Of a stretch of DNA of 64,000 bases, positions 25,802-34,373 are shown one piece after another. The DNA comes from Micromonospora chokoriensis. GTDB lineage: Bacteria; Actinomycetota; Actinomycetes; Mycobacteriales; Micromonosporaceae. The notes below the pieces were generated by a model. The model saw only the letters and a list, made by a program, of their open reading frames with translations, did not search any database and was not told the DNA's origin. Numbering within the stretch: the first letter of the stretch is position 1; every line of letters begins with the position of its first letter. Location: positions 136,783 to 200,782 of the forward strand of contig NZ_JOAN01000009.1 of NCBI RefSeq assembly GCF_000718555.1. Reading direction: 5' to 3'. A program made the translations under genes and the position numbers.

Positions 25802-26425
25802 TCAGTTCATTCCCTGTTCCCACATTTCGTATAGGTGAGTCTCGTGGACATCTAGCATGGTGAGCACTCCACCATGAACCATATCGAACGCCTCGCGGAA
25901 TGCAGACGCAAGACGAACAACGTCGACCGCCGTTGCGTCCGTCTTGAGGTGGTTGGCGTATCGAAACGCCTCCCCGCTCGGATCGAGTTGGTGCAAGCGC
26001 ATGAGCCAACGCATTGTCTCAGGCGGAAGGCTGCCCAACTGGAGCTGGTTGAGAAGCCCGGCGAGCTGCTCTGCTAGAGGACCTAGTCGGTGCCGCTGCT
26101 TGCTCTTGAGATGTGCCTCCAACTCAGAAGGCGTTGGGACACCATGATCTCGTCTAGCCATCTGCAGGCATTCCACTGCCTGACGGATCGCCTGCTTCAA
26201 GGCCAGTTCGATGCCATGGCGGTAGTTATAGATCATGGGTAGCAGCAGGGGATCGTTCGGATGGGGGCCGCTCTGCCACGCGGCCAGGACAGCATCCCCG
26301 GCGTCGGCGAAACCGCAGGCTAGACCCCTATCCCCGTCGTAGTAGCCCACCCATGCAATGTCCTGCCAATCGGACGGTTCTGGAAGAGAGCTGAGTAGGT
26401 CGCCCATGCGAGGATGATGCAGCAT
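25802..26425 (-). CDS. Uncharacterised helical protein
   Basis: A 207-residue protein with no signal peptide or membrane segment. It contains PLLLPMIYNYRHGIELALKQAIRQAVECL (in overlapping parts), a long helix with a conserved-looking Y-x-Y-R-H-G-I-E-L-x-L-K, and a predominantly helical C-terminal half. This pattern recalls HEPN-like or AbiV-type helical bundles but no R-x(4-6)-H catalytic motif can be assigned with confidence. Base composition is lower in GC than flanking core genes. Its neighbours are also unrecognised. The function is unknown. Confidence 0.65.
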   Translation of the reverse strand: MLHHPRMGDLLSSLPEPSDWQDIAWVGYYDGDRGLACGFADAGDAVLAAWQSGPHPNDPLLLPMIYNYRHGIELALKQAIRQAVECLQMARRDHGVPTPSELEAHLKSKQRHRLGPLAEQLAGLLNQLQLGSLPPETMRWLMRLHQLDPSGEAFRYANHLKTDATAVDVVRLASAFREAFDMVHGGVLTMLDVHETHLYEMWEQGMN

Positions 26426-27220
26426 TAGGTGAGAGTTCGCCTGCCTTGACGTCCGACCGGCGCGTCACCCATCCGAACCTGGTCAAGCAAACCTTGACGC
26501 GATGCATGGCCCCTTGTTAAAGCGACGCGTTATCTGGTATTTGTCCATGCATGGCGAGTAGGTGGGGGCAGTGCACTGCCGCGACGGCATCTGGCTCGCG
26601 GTGTCCCAATGGCGCGGCGAGCGAATCAAGGCTCTGCCACATCCATGATCCTGCCCTGCCATGCGGCGCAATCGTTGGTCCCGGCACTCGGCGATGAACT
26701 GTCGCCACGGGTGGCTGCCAGTGCCTTCACCAGCAGGAGCCTGAGCAGGACACGCTGTTCTAGCAACGATGGAAATCGCGTCGGCGGGTAGCTGCGCGAT
26801 GAGGCCGGGGCGGGGATGTGGCGCGCGCACCCCGGGCAGGCCCTGGCCTGCCGGCGACGCCGGCCGGAGGGGCGGCCCGGCACACTCCGCGCCGCATCCG
26901 GCCCCGGCCGCGGTGACTCGCGCTTTGGCGTGTCCTGCGACGGCCGCCGCGCCTCGGCCGGCTGCCGGCCCACGACCCCATCAGTAAAGGGTCTGTCGTT
27001 CTGCGGCGGCCCTCGGGGCTTCCCGCCTCCGTGCCAGCCGCTGGGCGTCAGGTGTGACGGCCGCAGAGCGCCAGCGGTAGCGGCCGGCGCACGCCCAGGC
27101 GGCGGCGCGTTTGGCCCGTTCAGGGCCGCCTTCAATGCGTACAGAAACTTTGAACGCAGCAGCCGGCCGGCAGCCGACTCCGGTTCTCGAGCATGGCCTG
27201 ACCGCCCTTGCCCCCTGATA
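26426..27220. other. 795-base non-coding stretch in the accessory region
   Basis: No gene is supported here. The left part contains two perfect palindromes, CCATGCATGG (26545-26554) and GGCAGTGCACTGCC (26567-26580). From about 26800 to 27200 the sequence turns very GC-rich with no codon bias in any frame. It is the divergent region between two unrelated accessory genes and must hold both promoters. Confidence 0.5.
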
Positions 27221-27886
27221 ATGAGCGCTGTGGATGATCTGTACGCGGTCCGCTTCAGCCTGCCCGGAGGGGTGCCCCTCGACGAGTTGGGCAACGCCGA
27301 AGGTCCTGGCGAAGACGAAGATGAAGAGCCGGACGTCAAGACGACTTTTGCTCATTTCGGCCTCGCGTACTACCAAGCATGCGTCCTTGAGCACGAGATC
27401 GTGAACTTACTATCCGTGGCCAGGATCGTCGAGGCTCGACGAGACGCCGAGCGGCTCTTGTCGGATCCCTGGGATGAGAAGTTCAAGAAGACGATGGGGG
27501 CACTCATCAAGCAACTTGAGCCGAACCTAGGGGCTGATCCCGAACTTGCTGCCGATCTAACGGAAGCACTGCGGCAGCGCAACTACCTTGCACACACCTT
27601 CTGGCGTGAAAGGGCAGACGACTTTGCTGACGATTCAGGCCGGGCGCAAATGATCGCTTTCCTCATCGAAGCTCGCAGGACCTTCGAGAGCGTGAACGAG
27701 CGGTTGACGTTGGCACTTGGAACGCCCCTTCTACGAGAGTGGGGTGTGACGCCAGCGGCGGTGGATGCCTGGTATCGGAACACCATAGAGCGGGTGGTGC
27801 GTGGCGAGTTACGCGTGCCACGGGACACCATCGACTCGGTGCGCCGGTCGCTGCTGGACCGGATCGCGCCGCCGAGCTCCGACTAG
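27221..27886 (+). CDS. HEPN-like helical protein
   Basis: A 221-residue protein from ATG 27221; upstream in-frame sequence is GC-rich low-complexity and is excluded. Residues 22-45 are acidic. The helical core has LAYYQACVLEHEIVNLL (49-65) and LTEALRQRNYLAHTFWRERADDF, containing R-N-Y-L-A-H (120-125), an R-x4-H motif typical of HEPN ribonucleases and their relatives. HEPN proteins are common in toxin-antitoxin and defence systems. No partner nucleotidyltransferase gene is adjacent. Activity is inferred only from this motif. Confidence 0.65.
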   Translation: MSAVDDLYAVRFSLPGGVPLDELGNAEGPGEDEDEEPDVKTTFAHFGLAYYQACVLEHEIVNLLSVARIVEARRDAERLLSDPWDEKFKKTMGALIKQLEPNLGADPELAADLTEALRQRNYLAHTFWRERADDFADDSGRAQMIAFLIEARRTFESVNERLTLALGTPLLREWGVTPAAVDAWYRNTIERVVRGELRVPRDTIDSVRRSLLDRIAPPSSD

Positions 27887-28235
27887 TGGAGTGGGACTGT
27901 GGGTGATCCGTTCCGTCAGTACGCTGGCGGTATGTTCGCCCACGTCGATACCGCCCGGGAGATCGCCGGCTCAAGTTGGAGCCTGCTCTGCCTCGCCGTT
28001 GGATTCACGTCCAAGTGGTAGCCGCTGAGGCGCGACAAGTCGCCGCGGCTGTTCCCACCGAGGATGAGGACGTGTTCGTAGCTGCATGACGTGGGCTACA
28101 GCCCGGATCTCGTCAACACCGGCTTCCACTCCCTGGGTGGCGCCCGTTTGCCTAAGTGGGCCGTGATTAGTGGCTATCGATATTCGAACTTGGGTGATTC
28201 CTCGGTCAGGCGCTCCTCTTCGCGCAGGACATCAG
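27887..28235. other. 349-base region with no supported gene
   Basis: A 29-codon frame (27931-28020, starting MFAHVDTAREIAGSSWSLL) could be a gene fragment but has no support. A string ATTCGAAC near 28181 recalls a tRNA T-loop, but no acceptor or anticodon stems surround it. The region probably marks the edge of the accessory block. Confidence 0.4.
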
Positions 28236-28427
28236 TTAAAGGCGCTTGGCGATCTCAGCGACGAACGACCGCCAAGCCGTCGGACCGAACGTCAGGGCCG
28301 GACCGGAAGGGTCCTTGCTGTCCCGGACACCGATCACACCGGGCAGGTTGTCAGCGACCTCGATGCAGTTGCCTCCGGACGATCCGCTGCGCCGGGACTT
28401 GCGCCAGGTGGCGTTAGTGAGGTCCAT
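28236..28427 (-). CDS. DUF397 family protein
   Basis: A 63-residue protein with the standard DUF397 pattern: WRKSRRSGSSGGNCIEVA, then VRDSKDPSGPALTF and AWRSFVAEI. These proteins are partners, often antagonists, of XRE/DUF5753 (Scr1-type) regulators such as the BldB/WhiJ-associated pairs of Streptomyces. The start overlaps the end of the upstream XRE gene by 14 bases, so the two are co-translated. Confidence 0.95.
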   Translation of the reverse strand: MDLTNATWRKSRRSGSSGGNCIEVADNLPGVIGVRDSKDPSGPALTFGPTAWRSFVAEIAKRL

Positions 28428-29220
28428 GATCGCTGTGCACTTCCTTCATCAGCTCGTTGGACTGTCGACGCGGGAGTGCCTCGTTCCTCACGTTCTCCCA
28501 CCTCGTCTGAAGAGTATGTAGCCCATCTTCGTTGTCGACCACGATCCCGCCTAGCTGATTTTCGAGGTGCCCGACCCAGGCCCCGTCGCCAGCTCGCGCC
28601 AGCGCGAACGGCCCGGACAGCCCGATGTGGAGGCCGGCACCCGCTGGGATCACGTGGATGTGAACGTGCGGCAGCTCGGCAACGGTGATGAGGTGGGCGA
28701 CCTGCTCGGCCATGATGCCGGCGTGTTCGTCGCCCGCGCGACGAAGCGTGGATTCATCGAGCACGGCCACCACCTGCGGCGGCGTATCGCCGGTCAGGAT
28801 CTTGTGTCGACTCATGCGAGCGCTTACCTGCTGGTCGACTTCGGTGGCGGACATGAGGTCGTTCAGGCGCATCACGACGCGGGCGTAGTTCTCGGTCTGG
28901 AGCAGGCCCGGGATCAGCAACGGCTCGAAGAGACGAAGCTGTCGAGCGCCACGCTCGGCATCCAGCCACGGCAGAAACCACGACGGTGCGCCGAGTTTCA
29001 CCACCAGGCGTCCGAACAACCCGTCGTTGTTGAAGGCGCGGTCTGCTCCCCGGATGAAGTCCATTGTCAGCGCCCGAGTGCCGCTCTCCACGGCGCTGAC
29101 GTGTGAGGCGCTGAAGCCCGCTGCCCGACCGAACGACTCTTGCGTCATCCCGGACGCCCCACGAGCGCGGCGGATCTCGCTCACGATGAAGTCCGCGAGA
29201 GGGCTCGGCACGTCAGCCAT
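28414..29220 (-). CDS. XRE regulator with DUF5753 domain (Scr1 type)
   Basis: A 268-residue protein. Residues 10-70 are an XRE helix-turn-helix (RRARGASGMTQESFGRAAGFS, then SHVSAVESGTRALTMDFI). Residues ~95-265 are DUF5753 (FEPLLIPGLLQTENYARVVM ... LPHVHIHVIPAGAGLHIGL). ATG 29220 is preceded by GAGGAG at good spacing. It is paired with DUF397, a widespread actinobacterial regulator set affecting development or antibiotic output. Two small genes lie divergently upstream. The target genes are not identified. Confidence 0.93.
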   Translation of the reverse strand: MADVPSPLADFIVSEIRRARGASGMTQESFGRAAGFSASHVSAVESGTRALTMDFIRGADRAFNNDGLFGRLVVKLGAPSWFLPWLDAERGARQLRLFEPLLIPGLLQTENYARVVMRLNDLMSATEVDQQVSARMSRHKILTGDTPPQVVAVLDESTLRRAGDEHAGIMAEQVAHLITVAELPHVHIHVIPAGAGLHIGLSGPFALARAGDGAWVGHLENQLGGIVVDNEDGLHTLQTRWENVRNEALPRRQSNELMKEVHSDHGPH

Positions 29221-29462
29221 ACAAGACTCCTCAAATCGGAGATCGACTACCCGAGGTGCCACACGCCTGGAGCCTGTTCTGCCAGCTCCGGCCCGGACAC
29301 CTGGAACGCCTTCCGAGCGTAACGGTCTCCACAGCAGAGTGTCACCAGGCGGCGCGGCTGGTAGGGACCACGAGACCCGGCGGTCGCGTTCGTAGCGGGG
29401 CCGCTCCCGACGGGCGAGCACTCACGGGAGCGGCCTCTTCCCAACAGCACCAGGGGGAGACC

Positions 29463-29756
29463 GTGCCCGACGACAAACCCGAGAAGCCCATGAAGGCCGG
29501 CGACGTGATTCTCTTGACCACGGCGGCGAGCGTGCAGTTCCTGCGCCCGATCTTCGTTCGCGTCATCCGCGAGTTGCCCGAGCGGCACACGTACCACGGG
29601 TGGGTCTGGATTGAAGGCTATGAGCTGAACGCGGCGGGCCTCGCGGTCGCGCGGCGCGAGTTGTACGTGATGCGTGCGGGCGTGCGGCTGCAAGCCCTGC
29701 CCGTCGCACCGACCAGGCCAGCCAGACGCCGCCGAACGCCGGTGCGGGTCGGATGA
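29463..29756 (+). CDS. Small conserved hypothetical protein
   Basis: A 97-residue protein starting MPDDKPEKPMKAGDVILLTTAASVQFLRPIFVRVI and ending in an Arg/Pro-rich tail RRRRTPVRVG. The central part reads as a compact beta-rich domain (YHGWVWIEGYELNAAGLAVARRELYVM). GTG 29463 follows a purine run AGGGGGAGA. Its stop overlaps the next start (ATGA). The pair is divergent from XRE/DUF397 with a 242-base spacer and may be under its control. I recognise no named domain. Confidence 0.7.
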   Translation: MPDDKPEKPMKAGDVILLTTAASVQFLRPIFVRVIRELPERHTYHGWVWIEGYELNAAGLAVARRELYVMRAGVRLQALPVAPTRPARRRRTPVRVG

Positions 29757-30019
29757 CCGCCCGCCCTCGCCCGCACCTGCCGATGCGCCCGGCGTGGCTG
29801 TGCCGCAACTGCGCCGCAGCCTGGCCGTGTGGCCCGGCGCAGCTCGCACTCGCGACGGAGTTCTACGGCCATTCGATCGCGCTGGCGTTCTACCTGGCCG
29901 CGTCGATGCAGGAGGCGATCGACGACGTGTACGGCCTGGGGATGCGCCCGGACCCGTCCGCGCTGCACGCCCGGTTCCTCGGGTGGCTGTCGCTGGCCCG
30001 GCGGCCTCGCCGACGCTGA
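29753..30019 (+). CDS. Small conserved hypothetical protein with Cys pair
   Basis: An 88-residue protein starting MTARPRPHLPMRPAWLCRNCAAAWPCGP. The C-x-x-C plus a third Cys in WLCRNCAAAWPC suggests metal binding, followed by a helix (LALATEFYGHSIALAFYLAASMQEAIDDVYGLG) and a basic end. ATG 29753 overlaps the upstream stop, so the two products are made together. A strong hairpin terminator follows 8 bases after the stop. The function is unknown. Confidence 0.7.
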   Translation: MTARPRPHLPMRPAWLCRNCAAAWPCGPAQLALATEFYGHSIALAFYLAASMQEAIDDVYGLGMRPDPSALHARFLGWLSLARRPRRR

Positions 30020-30026
30020 ACCAAAG

Positions 30027-30064
30027 GACGCCGGCCGGGTGGGTTGCCCCACCCGGCCGGCGTC
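30027..30064 (+). terminator. Strong hairpin terminator
   Basis: GACGCCGGCCGGGTGGG (30027-30043) pairs perfectly over 17 bases with CCCACCCGGCCGGCGTC (30048-30064) around a TTGC loop, followed by TTGATCCCTAAAA. It lies between the convergent small-gene pair and the GH31 gene and can serve both. Confidence 0.85.
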
Positions 30065-30079
30065 TTGATCCCTAAAACC

Positions 30080-32875
30080 TCAGTGCTTCTTGAACACCGG
30101 CATGGTGTCAAGCGTGGTGGTGATGTCCTGCGTGGTGCCGCCCTTGTACGTCTTCCCGGTGAAGATGTCGGTCCAGCTGTTGCCCGGCGGGAACCACACC
30201 GACGTGGTGGCGGTGCTGCCCGGCGTCGTCACCGGCGCCACCAGGTAGTCCGGGCCGTACAGGTACTGGGAACCGGCGGTGGCGTACGCGGCCTGCTCAT
30301 TCGGGTACGCCAGGTACATCGAGCGGACGATCGGCGTACCCGTGCGGGTGGCTTCCTTGGCTGCGGCGTAGGTGTACGGCAGCAGCTGCTCGCGCAGGTT
30401 CAGGAACTTCTTGGCCGACGCGTTCGCCACCGGGCCGTACTGCCAGGGCAGCCGGTCGCTGTGGTTGGAGTGCAGCCGGTCGATCGGCTGGAACGTGCCG
30501 AACTGGACCCACCGGGCGTAGAGGTCGTCGGGCAGCTTCGTGCTGCCCGGCTCGGTGCCCGGCTCCTGGAGGCCGCCGGTGTGCCCGCCGATGTCGTGGC
30601 TGACTGCGGCCAGCCCGGTCGCGGCCGACTCGCCCGGGGTGTAGCCGACCTCCATCTGCAGGGTCGACCAGTCGGAGGTGGTGTCGCCGGTGAAGTGCAG
30701 CGTGGTGCGCTTGTCGGCCCACGGGCCGGTCGACACCGGGGTCGGGCTGCTGTAGCCGCCGGCCTGCAACGAGCCGTACGCCCGGGAGAACGCGAAGCCG
30801 GTCTTGTCGGCGTACTGCTGGTTGATCCAGGCGTCCGCGGTCACGCCGGCGAGCGAGGACTTGGTGTTGTCGCAGCACCAGTCCAGCCACCAGAGGTCCG
30901 GGCCCTTGCTGCCCTTCGGGATCATCCCGTCGTGCAGCTGCATGTACGCCTTGAGCTGGTCCGGGTCGCCGAAGTCGAAGGTGTAGCAGTCGGGGCCGCC
31001 GTTGCAACCGACGCGCTGCAGCTTGCCCTTCGCGGTGGCCTGCGCCTGCGCGAACTTCGGGTCGGAGCCGAGGATGCTCGGGTGGATGTTGAGGCCGGTG
31101 TGCAGGCCCTGCTTCTTGGCCCAGTCGAAGAACGCCTTCGGGTCGGGGATCCGGGTGGGGTCGATGCTCCAGCCGTTCCACCTGTCCGGCGCCTTGACGT
31201 CGGTGTCGAGGACGAGCACGTCCATCGGCACACCCGCGGCCTTGGCCCGGTTCACCAGGTTCTGGAACTCGGTGGCGGTGCGGTCGTAGTACTCGGAGTA
31301 CCACACCCCGTACGCCCACTTCGGCAGCAGCTTCGTGGGCCCGGTCAGGGTCGACAGGTCCTTCAGGGCACGGGTGAAGTCCTGCCCGTACGCGAAGACG
31401 TAGCCGTCCTGCTCGGGGGCGGGCCGGGGCTTGGTGTTGCTCAGCGCCGAGGCCGAGTCGTCGAGCAGGTACCAGCCGTCCTGGTAGAGCAGGCCCGGGG
31501 CGGTAAGTGCGGAGCCGGTCACGCCGTCCAGGCCCCGGCGGTAGCCACCGAGCGGCGCGTGCGGGGCGAGCAGCGGGGAAGCCTTGCTCGTGACGGCGAC
31601 CGTGTCGACGTTGACGTTGCAGCTGGCGTCCGTGGGGCAGCCCAGCGTCACGGTGTTGGTGCCACGGTCGAGGTGGACCGGGACGGAGACGGTGTTCCAG
31701 TAGTCCCAGCCGCTGGTCGGCGGAAGGGTCGCCGTGACCGGTGCCGCCGTTCCCGCGGTGACCGACATGGTGCGCGACTGGACCGGCTGGGCGCCGGCCT
31801 GGCCGTTGGCGTAGCGGATCTGCACCTGGTAGTCACCGGCGGCCGGAACGTTCGTCACGGTGAGCGCCACGGCGGAGGTGGTGCTCTCCAGGCCGGCCAG
31901 GAATCCCGTACCGGAAGCGCCGTTGTGGTCGTTCGCGGGCCGCGCGCCGCCGGTCAGTGCGCCGGTCTCGGCCTCTCCCAGGGTGCCGAAGGGCAGGGGC
32001 TGCGGCTGGGGCGGGGCCGGCGCCGGGAACGGATCGCCCGGGTTGACCACTGCGAGGCTGTCCACGTTCACGTTGCCGGAGTCGTTGGGGCCCCGCACGA
32101 CGCTGATCTCGTGCCGGCCCGCGGTGAGGTCGACCGGCACGCTGGCCAGGCCCCAGGTGTCCCAGTTCGCGGTGGGCGGCAGCGTCAGCGTGTGGCCGGC
32201 GTCGCCGTCGACCTGAACCGTCAGGGTGCGGGCCACGTTCTGGCCGTCGCCGCCGGTGCTGTTGGCGTAGCGGACGGTGAGCTGCTTCGTGCCGCCCTCT
32301 GCGGCATTGAGCGCGAACGTGGCCGAGTCGCCGGACGCGGCGAAACCGGCCGCGAAGCCGCGCCCGGTGTATCCCTGGTGGTCGGTGGCCACGCCAGGGC
32401 CGTTGAGCTGCAGCGATTCGGTCTCGCAGAGCGCGCCGAACGCGCAGTCCGGTGCGCCGTGGCCGGCCCAGGGCTGGCCCTGCACGATCTGCTTGCCGGC
32501 CTTGAGCTGCACGGTGAGGTTGTCGGCGGTGAACGTGCCCGAGCCGACCTGGTAGCGCAGCGTCATCGCGTCGGTCTCGATGACGAGCCAGCCGTGCTCG
32601 ACGCGCTTCGTGAATCGCGTACGGGGGAAGTCGTCGCGCCCGATGGCGTTGAAGGTGGCGGCGTTGGTGAACTTGCCGTCCTTCTGGTACTCGGTGCGGA
32701 TCAGGGTCGGGGACAGCACCTCGAAGCGTGCGTTGCCCGACCGTACGGCGTCGTCCTGCGCCTGGTGGTGGCTGGCCTGGGCCGGCGCGGACGGAGCGAG
32801 TGCAAGCCCCGTGATGAGGATGCCGGCTGCGGCGGCGGCTGTCGCGCTGCGGCGGCGTGAGTTCCGATAGAGCAA
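30080..32875 (-). CDS. Secreted GH31 alpha-glycosidase with CBM35-like modules
   Basis: A 931-residue exported enzyme. The signal peptide spans residues 1-34 (RRRSATAAAAAGILITGLALAPSAPAQA). Two carbohydrate-binding-like repeats (about 165-300 and 305-445, each with LTVRYAN or VQIRYAN and NVNVDS/TVAV) are inserted before the TIM barrel. The GH31 nucleophile is Asp665 in WWLDWCCD and the acid/base is probably Asp731 in GDTTSDW; SHDIGGHTGG follows. The family hydrolyses alpha-glucosides or alpha-xylosides. TTG 32875 is chosen because GAGGAG lies 6 bases upstream and no in-frame ATG precedes the signal. A LacI-type operator sits 38 bases upstream. Confidence 0.9.
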   Translation of the reverse strand: MLYRNSRRRSATAAAAAGILITGLALAPSAPAQASHHQAQDDAVRSGNARFEVLSPTLIRTEYQKDGKFTNAATFNAIGRDDFPRTRFTKRVEHGWLVIETDAMTLRYQVGSGTFTADNLTVQLKAGKQIVQGQPWAGHGAPDCAFGALCETESLQLNGPGVATDHQGYTGRGFAAGFAASGDSATFALNAAEGGTKQLTVRYANSTGGDGQNVARTLTVQVDGDAGHTLTLPPTANWDTWGLASVPVDLTAGRHEISVVRGPNDSGNVNVDSLAVVNPGDPFPAPAPPQPQPLPFGTLGEAETGALTGGARPANDHNGASGTGFLAGLESTTSAVALTVTNVPAAGDYQVQIRYANGQAGAQPVQSRTMSVTAGTAAPVTATLPPTSGWDYWNTVSVPVHLDRGTNTVTLGCPTDASCNVNVDTVAVTSKASPLLAPHAPLGGYRRGLDGVTGSALTAPGLLYQDGWYLLDDSASALSNTKPRPAPEQDGYVFAYGQDFTRALKDLSTLTGPTKLLPKWAYGVWYSEYYDRTATEFQNLVNRAKAAGVPMDVLVLDTDVKAPDRWNGWSIDPTRIPDPKAFFDWAKKQGLHTGLNIHPSILGSDPKFAQAQATAKGKLQRVGCNGGPDCYTFDFGDPDQLKAYMQLHDGMIPKGSKGPDLWWLDWCCDNTKSSLAGVTADAWINQQYADKTGFAFSRAYGSLQAGGYSSPTPVSTGPWADKRTTLHFTGDTTSDWSTLQMEVGYTPGESAATGLAAVSHDIGGHTGGLQEPGTEPGSTKLPDDLYARWVQFGTFQPIDRLHSNHSDRLPWQYGPVANASAKKFLNLREQLLPYTYAAAKEATRTGTPIVRSMYLAYPNEQAAYATAGSQYLYGPDYLVAPVTTPGSTATTSVWFPPGNSWTDIFTGKTYKGGTTQDITTTLDTMPVFKKH

Positions 32876-32912
32876 GATGCGCTCCTCGTCTCATATGGAG
32901 GAAATGAGTCGA

Positions 32913-32926
32913 TGACAACGCTGTCA
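32913..32926. promoter_or_regulatory. LacI-family-like operator upstream of GH31
   Basis: TGACAACGCTGTCA is a 14-base palindrome with a central CG and one mismatched pair, the form of operators used by LacI-type sugar repressors in actinomycetes. It lies 38-51 bases before the GH31 start. No LacI gene is in the window, so the regulator must be encoded elsewhere. Confidence 0.55.
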
Positions 32927-33012
32927 CTCGACCGAAACACATGTCAACTGGCCCCGGAGAGTGTCCCTTCTCTCTTTCGTCAACAGCCGTACCGATGACG
33001 TTCGACCGCCGG

Positions 33013-34167
33013 TCAGCCCTTGATGGCCTGCGGTAGTCGGACCTGCCCGTCGGTTGCGGCCCTCTTTCGGGGAAGCGTGACGCGGACGGAGAGGCCGCCG
33101 CCGGGATGTGGCGCGGCGTCCGCGTCACCGCCGTGGGCTCGGACGACCGCACGGACGATGGAGAGGCCGAGACCGCTGCCTTCCGCGGTGCCGACCCGGT
33201 CGGTGAGGCGTCGGAAGGGTTCGAAGAGCGTGGGCACCTCATGGGACAGGATGACGGGACCGGTGTTCGACACCATCACCTCGGCGCGCTCGGCGTCGGC
33301 GCTCGTGCTGACCCACACGGTTCCGCCGAGCTGGTTGTAGCGGACGGCGTTGTCGACCAGGTTGTAGATGAGCTGCTGAAGCAGGAGCGGGTCACCGAGT
33401 ACGGTCGCGGACCCCAGCCTGGTCGCGATCCTGACCTGCTTCTCTGCGGCGCGGGGCTCCACGGCCTGAGCGGCTCTCGTGGCGAGTTCAGCCAGATCAA
33501 GGTGCCCGGTGTTGGTGATCGTGTGTTCGGCGCGGGCGAGGGTGAGCAGAGATTCGATGAGCCGTTCGTGGCGGTGGTTGACGGCCAGCAGGTTCTCCCC
33601 GAGCTGGCGTAGCTCGACTGGGTAGTCGGGACGCCCCATCGCGACCTCGACGAGGACGCGGTTGACCGCGATGGGGGTCTTCAGCTCGTGGGCGGCGTTG
33701 GCGATGAACCGGTCCTGGCCGGCGAACGCCTCGTCGAGGCGGTCGAGCATCGAGTCGAACGAGTCGGCGAGGCTCTTGACCTCTCCGGGTGCGGAGTTGA
33801 GGGCGATGCGCTGGTGCAGCGTACGGCCGGCGATCCGGTGGGCGGTCGCGGTGATCATGTTGAGCGGGCGTAACAGCTGGCCGGAGACGAACCAGCCCAC
33901 CGCGGTGCCGACCAACCAGACCACCACCACGGTCAACCCGCACTTGAGAAGCAGATTGCTCTGCATCGTATCGAGGATGACCTGCGGTGTCGGGTCGTCG
34001 GGTCGATACACGCGCCACTTGCCGTAGGCCACTGCCAGGCTGTATTCCATCCCGTTGTTGACCACGATCAGGGTTCCCCCCAGCACCGTGCTGCCGCCCA
34101 GCAGGAGCACTGCGGAGATGACAAGAGTCAGGCGGACCCGCAGGCTGCCGCGCCAGCTGCCGATCAT
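33013..34167 (-). CDS. Membrane sensor histidine kinase
   Basis: A 384-residue kinase from ATG 34167 (MIGSWRGSLRVRL). TM1 is at about 13-36, a short external loop follows (VYRPDDPTPQ), TM2 at about 75-97, then HAMP. The H-box is NAAHELKTP with His160, the N-box NLVDNAVRYN, and the G-box GSGLGLSIV. The start overlaps the stop of the degenerate response regulator upstream (ATGA), showing the original RR-HK operon. With its own regulator broken, the kinase may signal to another regulator or be decaying in function. It lies downstream of an exporter operon. Confidence 0.93.
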   Translation of the reverse strand: MIGSWRGSLRVRLTLVISAVLLLGGSTVLGGTLIVVNNGMEYSLAVAYGKWRVYRPDDPTPQVILDTMQSNLLLKCGLTVVVVWLVGTAVGWFVSGQLLRPLNMITATAHRIAGRTLHQRIALNSAPGEVKSLADSFDSMLDRLDEAFAGQDRFIANAAHELKTPIAVNRVLVEVAMGRPDYPVELRQLGENLLAVNHRHERLIESLLTLARAEHTITNTGHLDLAELATRAAQAVEPRAAEKQVRIATRLGSATVLGDPLLLQQLIYNLVDNAVRYNQLGGTVWVSTSADAERAEVMVSNTGPVILSHEVPTLFEPFRRLTDRVGTAEGSGLGLSIVRAVVRAHGGDADAAPHPGGGLSVRVTLPRKRAATDGQVRLPQAIKG

Positions 34168-34373
34168 CGCGGCCGGCACCCGACCGCGGTGGCGGTCTCG
34201 ATCAGCTGCGGGTCGCCGAGCTTGCGTCGCAGATCGCAGATGGCGCTGAACGGATCCATGTTTCGTCGCAGACCTTCTCGAGCAGGGCGGTGTGGAGAGC
34301 GTTCGGCGCGCAGGAGTTCCGCCAGCAGCACGAACTCATTGCGCCCGGGACTGATGTGTCGTTGGCCTGCCGA
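34164..34373 (-). pseudogene. Remnant of an OmpR-type response regulator
   Basis: The frame upstream of the kinase reads ISPGRNEFVLLAELLRAE, then (after a frame change) LLEKVCDE, then MDPFSAICDLRRKLGDPQLIETATAVG and a stop overlapping the kinase ATG. This is the C-terminal winged-helix of an OmpR/PhoB regulator (E-F-x-L-L-x-x-L-L; D-P-F; L-R-R-K-L-G-D-P-x-x-I-E-T-x-x-x-V-G). The receiver domain is missing entirely, and the frame is broken near 34275. The remnant begins right at a 16-base inverted repeat. Confidence 0.75.

Noticed and set aside
28170..28200. tRNA-like T-loop string ATTCGAAC
   Set aside because: No acceptor, D or anticodon stem pairs around it.
30044..32860. 938-codon plus-strand frame opposite the GH31 gene
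   Set aside because: Gly/Arg/Val-rich with no domains; a by-product of third-position GC bias on the antisense of a clear GH31 gene.
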